From NCBI RefSeq assembly GCF_018446385.1, contig NC_055992.1, forward strand, positions 99,652,947 to 99,716,946: DNA of 64,000 nt, written 5' to 3'. This document shows, piece by piece, positions 54,154-64,000 of this stretch. The notes beneath the pieces are model-generated. The model had not been told where the DNA came from and searched no databases. It was given only the letters and a program-made list of their open reading frames with translations. The translations under genes and the position numbers were made by a program. The DNA comes from Zingiber officinale (Eukaryota > Streptophyta > Magnoliopsida > Zingiberales > Zingiberaceae). Numbering within the stretch: position 1 is the stretch's first letter; every line of letters begins with the position of its first letter.

Positions 54154-56589
54154 TGTTGGAGTGTATACTAAAAGTCTAGCTTTTGTAAATATTTATTTTT
54201 GAAATAAAAGAATCACATTGGTCAATATCTGCATTTATTTGTTAAATGTAATTGTTCAATTAATTTATAAAAGTAGATAACATAGAGTGTGGTGTCACAC
54301 TCAGGAGATCATGTTGTCGGTTCTCTATAAATTATAAACAGTTGCTCACAACTAAAATGGAAAGGAACAAACCATCAGAATAGTCGTAGTGTAATTAAGT
54401 ATTAGTTTATCTTGACTAATAAATTACACTGATACACTCTAAGTGTATTGAGTAGGACGATTTAGGTAAGTTCTTTTTGTACTGACTTAATAAAAGAACT
54501 AAAAACCTTAGTTATTATGGAAGTGTGTGCTCTTAATCCTAATATAATAACAAGCACATATATTTAATATTTATTTCTTTGACTTATCAAAGGGTGAGGT
54601 TTAGCTCGATAAATCAATATGCCCAATAAGTTGGGAAATGATATTACTTATAGTGTGTGTTGTTGATTATAGAAGGAATCTGTGTCCTAGTTATCTAGGT
54701 TGAGAATGTCCCTAAGAGGATCTCATAAGGATTGTCATGTTAAACCCTGCAGGTGGACTTAGTCCGACATGACAATGAAGTTGAGTGGTACTATTCTTGG
54801 AGCTAGATATTAATTAAGTGAGTTGTCAGTAACTTACTTAATTAGTGGGCATTCGTAATCTTAAACATAGAGAGCCTAACACACTCATGATAAGAAGGAG
54901 CCCATAATGTAATTTGAGATTGGTGCGGTAGTGCGATAATAACTCTCTAGTGGAATGAGTTATTATAGATGAACTTGAGTTGTGTGTTCGGGGCGAGCAC
55001 GGGATATTCAAGCTCATCGGAAGGCCAAAACTAATTTCTCCTCTAGGTCCCTGTCGTAGCCTCATTATAGCCTCAAATCCATCCAAATGTAAGGCTCTTC
55101 TTGGTATCCAAGAAGGGGGTCGGACCATTGCTTGGTGACCAGCAATGGCCGGCCACATCCTCTTATAGGGGCCGACCCTATTGCTTGGTGACCAAGCTTG
55201 TAGGGGTCGGCCAATATTAAATCAAATAGGAGGGTTGTTTTGAATTTTTAAAAATCTTCTCTTTGTAGAAAACTATAAGTTTTAAAAAAGAGATTTTAAT
55301 TTTAAAACTTTCCTTATTTGAATTTGGTCACATGTTTTAATAGAGAGTTTTAAAAGTTTTAAAACTTTCCTTTTTTAACCATCCTCATGGTTTAAGAAAA
55401 AAAAGGGAGATAAGTTTTAAAATTAAAATTTTCTATCATCATGTTAAAAAAGGAAATTTTATAAGAGAGTTTTTAAATTTTAAAACATGATTTTAATTTT
55501 TAGAAATTTTCCTTTTTTAACTCCTACTTTAGAAAAGAGAGCTTGTAAAATTTTATAAGAGTCTTTCTTGTAAAATTTTATAAAAATAAAATTTCTTTTT
55601 CCCTTTAATGAGGTGGTCGGCCACCTTGCTTGGTGCCCATGCAAGTGGCTGGCCATATTAATTTAATTAAAATCATCACAAAATTAAAATTAGTGATTGA
55701 TTCAATCAAGAGGAAAGAAAAGGAAAAATAAAAAGGGAAAAGGAAAAACTCTTGGATGATTTTATTTTTTGTAAAAAGTTTTCCCTTATTTGCCTTGGGC
55801 AAGTAATATAAAAGAAGGGGTGAGGGGGCTTCATGAGACACAATTCTTATTCTCTTGCTTGGAGATCTCTAGGTGGCCGGCCCTCTCCCTTCTCCCTTTC
55901 CCTTTGCTCTCTTCTCCTTGGTGGTGGTGGTGGCCGGATTTTAGAAGAAGAGAAGGAGGCTTTTGGGTGGTGTTCATCTTGGAGGATTGTTGCCCACACG
56001 ACATCCAAGGCGAGGCGAGGAATACGGTAGAAGATCTCGAGGTCATTAGCTTACAAAGAGAAGGTATAACTAGTAGTTTTTCTTCCGCATCATACTAGTT
56101 ATTTTCTTTGTAAGAATTCTAAATACAAGAGGCAATTAGATCTAGTTTTTCGAAATAGTTTTTCGAGTTTGTGTTTTCTTCTTTTTCGAATTTGTGATTC
56201 GATTGTTCTTTTTGGTTAACCTAGAGTTATTTAAGGAAATAAATATTAGCTTTCCTTAAAAGGCTTTGCCTAGGCGGTGGTGGTTGCTCCCATATCCAAG
56301 AAGGCCATGTGCCTCGCCATGCAGTCCTGGAAGCCAATTTTAGAAATTAATCTTTATGGAATAAATAACTTAGGTAGATTTGAATCAATAGTATTAAGTT
56401 CCGCTTGCGATTCAAATCTAAACCATTAAGAACAGATAAGTTAAATTTGGAATCAATGATGTTAAGTTCCGTCTGTGATTCCTAATTTAACTTCTAAAGA
56501 ACACAATAGGTTATTTAAGGAGAGGTTTGACACTTGTACAAAAATTTTTGTACAGTAGAACCGGTACGTTTTCCTAGGACTAACCAACA
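54154..56589 (+). repeat. Copia-H LTR, forward copy (2436 bp)
   Basis: TGTTGGAGTGTATACT..CCAACA termini. A primer-binding site follows, so it serves as a 5' LTR. It contains GGCCGGCC motifs, A/T-rich TTTTAAAA blocks (55250-55580), and GGTGGTGGTGGTGGCCGG (about 55919). Related copies are at 59154-61766 (inverted) and from 61767 (truncated, forward). Confidence 0.9.
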
Positions 56590-56590
56590 A

Positions 56591-56603
56591 TTGGTATTAG
56601 AGC
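56591..56603 (+). other. Copia-H primer-binding site
   Basis: TTGGTATTAGAGC follows the LTR after one base. Against the standard TGGTATCAGAGC it has one C-to-T change. Confidence 0.88.
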
Positions 56604-57709
56604 TAGGGTTTGCCTCTGTGTATTTTTAGAATTCAAATAGGTTATGCACATGTCATACATAATTTAGGTAGGATAGTAGTAGGATGTGGTAACTCTTTGG
56701 TTGCACGCTCCAACTATTATGACTTATTGATATTGTGTGTGATTGGACCCTTGGACATGTCAAGGGCATTATTTTTTTGTGTGCATGATTGTTTGTATCA
56801 AATACAGCAGAAGCTGTATTATTTTTAGAATTTTATTTTTTCGTTCGATCTAGAATATATGTACATTCCCTCGCGGAATATAGGATCGATATATGTAAAA
56901 TTCTATTTTTGTCGCTGATCGGATTCTTGCGAGGCGTGGTACTTTTGGAGCACCAGAGGCGCAGCGGAATAAGAAGAAAGATGGATGCGAGAACTCGACC
57001 CGATGGCGGTGGCTAAAGATGGCAGCAGCTAGGGTTGGAGCATACTGAAAACAGTGATGGAAAAGACCATAATAGTTGAAAAATTAATTTCCAAATTTAT
57101 TTCTTTTATTTACTGTGATGTTTATATGCATGTGATGTATGCTAGGATAGGTTAAAAATCCTCATTTTTAAATAACTAAGTGGGAGAGGGATTTTAATAA
57201 ATCCCATGGTCTCCATTACTGGTTTGTAAGTGATGCAACAAGCTTGTGTGTTGGCTCTGAGTGCCTCCCTCCACAACGGATGGGTTTGTTGCGGATCACT
57301 AGATCAAACTTTCTTTTATGGATGGTTATAGGAAATTATTTAGGAGTGTGTGATCTTCTCCAACTGAAGGGACACAATCCTATTTAATGGACTTAGTATC
57401 AGGTAATGGTATACACTTATACGCATTCAATAGTAACCTCCCCAACGGAGTCACTGCTATTGTATTGTATGACCAAAGTGAAACCAACTATTAATTTTAT
57501 TTGTCATAAAGTTAGGATGACAAGATAATAAAATTAATGGGTCACACCCTCCTCTTACAAATGTTGAATTTGTATACGTCCACACTAACGTGGCATCCAA
57601 TATTCACGGTGATTTGAGGTGTTGGTTAATTTAAAATAGTATTGTTTGAATAATCAATATTATTCTAAATTTAGAGTCTTGACCAAAGTTTATTTTTGTG
57701 ATTCTTAGG
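56604..57709 (+). other. Copia-H leader (no gene)
   Basis: The first 430 bp is shared, inverted, with 58703-59140. Short open frames here are not conserved between the two arms. The leader ends TTTTTGTGATTCTTAGG just before the gag ATG, which resembles a splice acceptor (pyrimidine-rich, then AG); splicing is inference. Confidence 0.6.
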
Positions 57710-58630
57710 ATGACTTTCAACCCACTGGCCATTATACTGAAAGAGAACAAACTTACTGGTCCCAACTATATTGATTGGAAAAGAAACCTGGATATTATTC
57801 TTACTGCTGAGATCTATAAGTTTGTACTGACTGAGACTTGCCCTGATGCACCTGACGGTGACTCTACCCCAGAGGAGATTGAGTATCATAAGAAATGGAT
57901 AAAAGCTGATGAGATGGCGTGGTGTTACATTTTGACATCTATGTCAAATGTATTGCAATATCAGCATCAAGATTTACCAACAGCTTATGATATAATGAAC
58001 AATCTCAAAGAACTCTTTGGGCACCAGAGTCAGACTGCTAGGCAAGAGGCAATGAGAAAGCTAATGACAGCCACTATGTCTGAGGGGACACCCGTAAGGG
58101 ATCATATCCTCAAAATGATGGCTTATCTGAATGAAATACAAGTCCTTGGAGGAGAAATTGATGGGGAAACCCAGGTCGATATAATTCTCCAAACGTTACC
58201 CAGAAGTTTTGAGCAGTTCCGCCTGAACTATTACATGAACAAAAGAGAGTATACGTTGGCAGAACTTCTAACAGAACTACAGGCAGCAAAAGGAATATTT
58301 CGTCACAGTTTTCAAATTCACTATGCTGAAAATGGTTATACTTCTAAGTCGAAAGGCAAGAAGAAGAAGAAACGGGTCTTTTCAGCAAAGAAGGTGAATA
58401 AACCTCAGAGTACAGGACAGAAAGCTGGAATGAAAAAGCTGAAGGGCAAGTGCTTCATTTGCAAGCAGTCTGGACATTGGAAAGCAGACGGTCCTCATAC
58501 GAACCAGAACAATAAAGGTATATCTCATACTCTAGTAGTTGAAACATGTTTAGCGGTGTTATCTACCAGCACCTGGTGTGTAGATACGGGAGCCACTGAT
58601 CATGTCTGCAATTCTTTGCAGGGGTTCTAG
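57710..58630 (+). pseudogene. Copia-H gag and protease start (open frame of 306 residues)
   Basis: The longest clean coding stretch in the window. The start is ATG 57710 (MTFNPLAIILKENKLTGPNY) directly after an acceptor-like TTAGG. Gag capsid blocks include DWKRNLDIIL, WCYILTSMSNVLQYQHQDLPTA, LFGHQSQTARQEAMRKLM, GTPVRDHILKMMAYL and LPRSFEQFRLNYYM. A Lys-rich linker leads to a zinc knuckle, CFICKQSGHWKADG, whose last Cys is Gly. Protease opens with WCVDTGATDHVCNSLQGF, catalytic Asp-Thr-Gly intact, then a TAG at 58628. Readable text continues to about 58675 and then ends at a rearrangement junction. Confidence 0.9.
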
Positions 58631-58702
58631 GAAACCCGGTGACTATTTGATGGAGAGATAACCGTCTACATGGGCATCTTTAGCTGCTGCAAATTTCCAA
58701 AT

Positions 58703-59153
58703 TTCCAACCCTAGCTGCTGCTATCTTTAGCCACTGCCATCGGGTCGAGTTGTCGCATCCATCTTGCTTCTTATTCCGCTACGCCTCTGGTGCTCCAAAA
58801 GTACCACGCCTCACAAAAATCTGATCCGCGACAAAAATAGAATTTTACATATATCGATCCTATATTCCACGAGGGAATGTACATGTAATCTAGATCAAAA
58901 ATAAAATTCTAAAATCCTAGGGCTAATACAGCTCCTGCTGTATTAGTTAAATACAAACATGCACACATAAAATAATGCCCTTGACATGTCCAAGGGTCCA
59001 ATCACACACAACATCTATAAGTCATAATAGTTGGAGTCTGCAACCACAAAGTTAGCACATCCTACTATTATCCTGCCTAAATAATGTATGACATGTGCAT
59101 AACCTAATTTGAAAACCAAACACACAGAGGTAAACCCTAGCTCTGATACCAAT
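58703..59153 (-). other. Inverted Copia-H leader fragment and primer-binding site
   Basis: On the minus strand this matches the forward leader (56590-57040): TTGGTATCAGAGC next to the LTR, then the GAGGCGTGGTACTTTTGGAGC block and the CAGCAGCTAGGGTTGG end. Beyond 58703 the match stops. The forward gag text ends just to the left, at about 58675. Confidence 0.88.
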
Positions 59154-61766
59154 TGTTGGTTAGTCTTAAGAAAATCGTACCGGTTCCACTGTACAAAATT
59201 TTTTTATAAAAGTGTCGAACCATTCCTTAAATAACCTATTGTGTTCTTTAGAAGTTAAATTAGGAATTACAGACAGAACTTAACATCATTGATTCAAAAT
59301 TTAACTTATCTGTTCTTAATAGTTTAGATTTGAATCGCAAGCGGAACTTAACACTATTGATTCAAATCTACCTAAGTTATTAATTCCATAAATATTAATT
59401 TTCAAAATTGACTTCCAGGACTGCATGGCGAGGCACATGGTCTTCTTGGATATGGGAGCAACCACCACCACCTAGGCAAAGCCTTTTAAGGAAAGCTAAT
59501 ATTTATTTCCTTAAATAACTCTAGGTTAACCAAAAAGAACAATCGAATCACAAATTCGAAAAAGAAGAAAACACAAACTCAAAAAAAATATTTCGAAAAC
59601 TCTAGAATCATATGCCTCTTGTGTTTGGCATTTCCATAAATAACTATACAAAGAAAACTAGTATGATGCGGAAAACAATTACTAGTTATACCTTTCTTTG
59701 TAAGCAAAATAACCTCTTGATCTTCTACCGTATTCCTCTTCTTATCCCGGACGTTGTGTGGGCAACGATCTACCGAGATGAGAATCCACCTAAGACACCT
59801 TCTTCTCCAAGCAAGATTCGGCCACCATAATTCTCCAAGAGAAGTAGAGGTCCGGCCACCACCACCAAGCTCCAAGGGATGCAAGAAACAAAATCTCCTT
59901 TCTCTCCTTCTTCTCCTAGCTTGAACCGGCTACCATCAAGAGCTCCAAGAGGGGTTGCCGCCGGCCACAAGAAGAAGAGAAGAGGGAGAAGCTAGGGCCG
60001 GCCACCAAGGAGGAAAAGAGAGGAAGAAAAGAATAGAGTTGTTAACAATGAAGGCACCTCTACCCCCTCTTTTATATTCCTTGGTCTTGGAAAATAAGGA
60101 AATTTTAATAAAAACTTCCTTAATTCCTTAGCCATGAAAAAGAAAAAATTATTTAATTAAAAATAATTTTCTTTTCTTAATATTAATGGCCGACCACTTA
60201 TTTCCCCAAAACAAGGAGAGTTTTAATTAAAACAAAAATTAAAACTTCCTAATTTATTTTTGGAAATTTATAAAAAATTTCTTCGATAATTTTTCCCTTT
60301 ATGGTGGGTTATAAAAAGGAAATTTTATAAATTAAAATCTTTCTTTTAAACACGTGGATAATTTCCAAAAATGAAAGTTATCACTAAAAATTAAAATCAC
60401 TTTTCGATCTACAAATAAGGAAAGATATCAAATCTTTTCTTAATCTTTTGTAAAAACTAATAAAAGAGAATATTTAATTTTTAAAACTCTCTTTTAAATT
60501 ATGATCATGGTTAAAAAGGAAAGTTTTCTCAAAATTAAAATCTCCTTTCAATCTATAAATAAGGAAAGATTTCAAATCTTTTCTTAATCTTTTGTAGAAA
60601 GCTATAAAAGGAAAGATTTAAATTTTAAACTCTCTTTTAAAACCATGATATCCACATAAGAAATAATTTTAATAAAAGTCCTTTTTAATATTCTAGTGGC
60701 CGGCCACCTAAGCTTGGGACCCAAGCTTTGGCCGGCCACCAACTTGGCTCATCCACTTGGTCTTGGTCGGCCCTAGCTTGGGTTCCAAGCTAGCTTGACC
60801 GACCCCATTAGGATGGGTAAGAAGGTGGGTATGTGGTGGGTATAAATCTCTATATACAAGAGGCTACGATAGGGACCGAGAGGAGGAATTGGTTTTGGTC
60901 TCCCGATGAAATTAAGCTTCTCGTGTTCGCCCTGAACACACAACTTAATTCTATCAATAATAATTCATTCCACTAAAGAACTATTATTGAACTACCGCAC
61001 CAATCCCAAATTACATTTTTGGGCTCTTTCTTATTATGAGTGTGTTAGTCTCCCTGTGTTTAAGATGTCAAATATCCACTAATTAAATAAGTTACTGACA
61101 ACTCACTTAATTAATATCTTAGTCCAAGAGTAGTACCACTCAACCTTATCGTCATGTTGGACTAAGTCCACCTGCAGAGTTTAACATGACAATCCTTATG
61201 AGCTCCTCTTGGGGACATTATCAACCTAGATCACTAGGACACAGTTTCCTTCTATAATCAACAACACACACTATAAGTGATATCATTTCTCAACTTATCG
61301 GGCTTATTGATTTATCGAACTAAATCTCACCCATTTATAAATTAAAGAAATAAATATTAAATATATGTACTTATTATTATATTAGGATTAAGAGCACACA
61401 CTTCCATAATAACTGAGGTCTTTGTTCCTTTATAAAGTTAGTATAAAAAAAACGACCTCTAATGGTCCTACTCAATACACTCTAAGTGTACTAGTGTAAT
61501 TATATAGTTAAGATAAACTAATACTTAATTACACTACGACCTTTCAATGGTTTGTTCCTTTCCATCTTGGTCGTGAGCTACTATTTATAATTTATAAGGT
61601 GCTGATAACATGATCCTCTGTGTGTGATACCACACACCATGTTATCTACAATATAAATTAATTGAACAACTACATTTATCATAAATGTAGACATTTGACC
61701 AATGTGATTCTTATTTTTAGATAAATGTTTATACCAAAAGCTAGGCTTTTAGTATACACTCTAACA
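59154..61766 (-). repeat. Copia-H family LTR, inverted copy (2613 bp)
   Basis: On the plus strand it begins TGTTGGTTAG and ends CTCTAACA; it is complete at both ends. It is longer than the forward copy, mainly from TTTTAAAA-type AT-rich insertions (60080-60660). Its outer edge (61766) abuts the interior of a third, forward LTR. Confidence 0.9.
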
Positions 61767-61916
61767 CCCTCTCCCTTCTCCCTTTCCCTTTGCTCTCTTC
61801 TCCTTGGTGGTGGTGGTGGCCGGATTTTAGAAGAAGAGGAGGAGGCTTTTGGGTGGTGTTCATCTTGGAGGATCGTCGCCCACACGACGTCCAAGGCGAG
61901 GTGAGGAATACGACAG

Positions 61917-61921
61917 AAGAT
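61917..61921. repeat. Target-site duplication AAGAT (left)
   Basis: It is identical to 63771-63775. The uninterrupted sequence is seen at about 56030-56040 (GTAGAAGATCTCGAGG), which confirms the insertion point. Confidence 0.97.
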
Positions 61922-63770
61922 TGTTGGGTTTTCGGACCACGAAAACCACTTTTTCGCGTCGCGGAAACCCTGAATCACCCTAGCCAACGGATCTCGTGCG
62001 AAGAAAAGATTTCAAAACAAAATTACGAGTACGAGTTTCTACTTAGATCTACTCCTAGATCTACATGAAACAAGTTATACCTTTGAAGCGAAGCCCTTCG
62101 CGTTCCCGCTCGTTCAAACGGTGTCGGATCTCAAGAGTATCAAGATAGATACTCCTCTAGAAGTATCCACACGAACACGTAGGTGGAGAAAACCACACAA
62201 AAAGGTGTGTTAGCACCTATGTGTGGTTCGGCCAAGTTGAGGAGGAGAGGGGGAGGGAGAGAGCTCCAAGAGGAAGAAGAAGGAATAATGCACTTGAATG
62301 AGGAAAATCAATTTCATCCCCATTCAAAAGTGGCCGGCCATATTCAAAGTGTAACTCCCAAAAATTGCTTTAAGTGCAATTAATGTGAAGCTATTAAAGA
62401 AAATGCCTTTGTAACTTCCATGAGGTGGCACCCATGATGATGTGGAGTAACATCATTGGTCCACATCAATGCCAACTCACAAATGAGATGACATAAAGTC
62501 AAGTCAAACTTGACTTTTAATCTTCCTCTCAAGTCAAGTCAAACTTGACCAAATCTCTTCCATGGTTGATCTAATCTAACCATTTGATTCAAGCCAACTT
62601 AATATAATGAATCTAATTCATTAAATTAAGTTAATTTAATGAGTCATAATCTAAATTAGACTCATTGAATACATGAATCCACTTGAGTCCAACTCAAGTT
62701 AGCCCAATTAGGATTACTCTTAATCCAATTTGATTCATCAAATGAATCTAATCCTCTTGGTTCATCATATGAACCTAATCTCCATCTAATTGTCCTTAGT
62801 GTGTGACCCTATAGGTTCTTGTAACGTTGGCAATGCCCTAAACCCATTTAGGAACATAAGTAATGAGCGGTATCTAGCAACACATCATTACTACCCAAGT
62901 TACAAGAATATTGAGATCCAACATCACCTTGTGACTACTAATTGTGACTCCTCACAATATATGACAAGTGTCCTTCTATCCTAGACATCTAGATTGGTCA
63001 ATGTGAGGCATAGACCATGTCATCCTCTGACCAATCTAAATCTTGAACTCCAAGTAGACTCACTAAATCAAATGAGCTCAATATCCTATATTGACTCATT
63101 TGGGCATGGCCATGCACTTCGTGGTCTCACTCTATCAAGAATACCGATGTCTGTCCCGTCATATAGGAGGGATAGATCCCATCTACATCACTCACATCCC
63201 TCTACATAATTTTTTATATACCCAGTAATCGCCTTTATAGTCCACCCAGTTACGGGTGACGTTTGACGAAACCAAAGTACATAACTCCTTATGTAGGGAT
63301 CTATGGTGACTTCAGGTTTAAGGACTAGTAATCATACTAATAGCCACATGAGAAAGTATATGACACTCATATAACGATCCATGATACTTTCTCATGGCGG
63401 GTCATTCAGTATACATTCTCTAATGTATACCCATGTGTCAACTTGATATCTCTATATCCATGACTTGTGAGATCAAGTCATCGAGTTGACCTACATGCTA
63501 GTCTTATTGCATTAACATTGTCCCTGAATGTTAATACTCGACTAGGAATGATCAAGAGTAGTGTTCCCTATATCATCTCACTATCGATTCAACCAATCGA
63601 TTGATATAGGTAAGAACCTTCTACTCAAGGACGTTATTATACTTAGTTTATTTGGCACCAATACAAGTAAGTATAATAACCAAACAAATGCCTTTATTAA
63701 TATAAAAAATATGATACAATAAGTCCATAATATAATCATCAAATGATTGGCTCTAGGGCTCTAGCTAACA
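61922..63770 (-). mobile_element. Second solo LTR of the Copia-A family (1849 bp)
   Basis: TGTTGGG..CTAACA on the plus strand, flanked by perfect AAGAT duplications. It has the same orientation as the Copia-A 5' LTR at 2394-4380 and is similar to it throughout. No internal region is attached. The empty site is preserved in the forward Copia-H LTR. Confidence 0.96.
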
Positions 63771-64000
63771 AAGATCTCGAGGTCATTAGCTTACAAAGAG
63801 AAGGTATAACTAGTAGTTTTTCTTCCGCATCATACTAGTTATTTTCTTGGTAAGAATTCTAAATACAAGAGGCAATTAGATCTAGTTTTTCGAGTTTGTG
63901 TTTTCTTCTTTTTCAAATTTGTGATTCGATTGTTCTTTTTGGTTAACCTAGAGTTATTTAAGGAAATAAATATTAGCTTTCCTTAAAAGGCTTTGCCTAG

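Larger units (their letters stand above)
54154..61766. repeat. Imperfect inverted-repeat structure, arms of about 3 kb around gag
   Basis: The left arm is about 54154-57040 (LTR plus start of leader, forward). The right arm is about 58703-61766 (same parts, inverted). The spacer, about 1.66 kb, holds the rest of the leader and gag. The arms differ by substitutions and indels, especially in the AT-rich middle of the LTR. A transcript across it could fold back on itself (inference). Confidence 0.85.
61767..64000 (+). repeat. Third Copia-H LTR, forward, 5'-truncated, split by a solo LTR
   Basis: 61767-61921 matches the forward LTR from about 55881 (CCCTCTCCCTTCTCC, GGTGGTGGCCGG). After the solo LTR, 63776-64000 continues with CTCGAGGTCATTAGC, matching from about 56036 to the window end. 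The first 1.7 kb of this LTR is missing, replaced by the inverted LTR. Confidence 0.9.

Noticed and set aside
55613..55640. GGTCGGCCACCTTGCTTGGTGCCC-type repeats as a host gene regulatory element
   Set aside because: They are part of the Copia-H LTR and recur in its inverted copy. There is no host gene nearby.

Overview
The window reads as nuclear DNA of a large, repeat-rich flowering-plant genome. I find no host gene, tRNA or rRNA gene. Almost all 64 kb belongs to LTR retrotransposons and their remains: Ty1-copia elements, Sirevirus-like copia derivatives, two long-LTR Ty3-gypsy chromoviruses (probably Tekay/Del type, by inference), one TRIM and two solo LTRs. Most primer-binding sites read TGGTATC..GC, complementary to initiator tRNA-Met. 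No gag-pol is intact. The species cannot be fixed from the sequence.

Left block (1-14.2 kb). Copia-A lies on the minus strand, entering from the left edge and ending with its 5' LTR at 2394-4380. It sits in the leader of Copia-B (+ strand; gag-pol from 5032, 3' LTR 10737 to about 12460). Copia-B is split at 8148-9957 by a solo LTR of the Copia-A family with a perfect AATCC target duplication. Copia-B itself sits in the remains of a Sirevirus-like element, Sire-C (gag end about 12463, 3' LTR from 13544). 14.2-16.0 kb is decayed, AT-rich sequence with an LTR-like promoter patch.

Middle block (16-53 kb). The outermost host is Copia-F, whose reverse transcriptase/RNase H survives only at 37956-38143, 38783-38808 and 53049-53655. 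Three elements split it: Sire-D (env-like ORF remains and 3' LTR 36684-37955), a TRIM (38144-38782) and Sire-G (38809-53048, gag-only). Sire-D contains Gypsy-1 (16458-35542, TSD GATAT), which contains Sire-E (20416-27899, gag-only). Sire-G contains Gypsy-2 (42656-52944, TSD AGTAT). The nest is therefore four deep at Sire-E.

Right block (53.7-64 kb). A Copia-H LTR, leader and gag (54154-58630) face an inverted leader plus complete LTR of the same family (58703-61766), giving imperfect inverted-repeat arms of about 3 kb around gag. A third, truncated forward LTR follows (61767 to the window end). It is split by a second Copia-A family solo LTR (61922-63770, TSD AAGAT).

The autonomous-type copies encode, in remnant form, the usual parts of the retrotransposition cycle: Gag for the particle, protease, integrase, reverse transcriptase/RNase H, and a chromodomain tail in the gypsy elements. 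Sire-E, Sire-G and the TRIM carry little or no pol and would have depended on proteins from other copies. Gypsy-2 has lost the gag region and much of pol. No clearly new biological system was found. The strongest second-look items are the inverted Copia-H structure, the Gypsy-2 internal replacement and LTR asymmetry, the gag-only Sirevirus-like elements, and the ATCGAT palindrome clusters in Sire-E.
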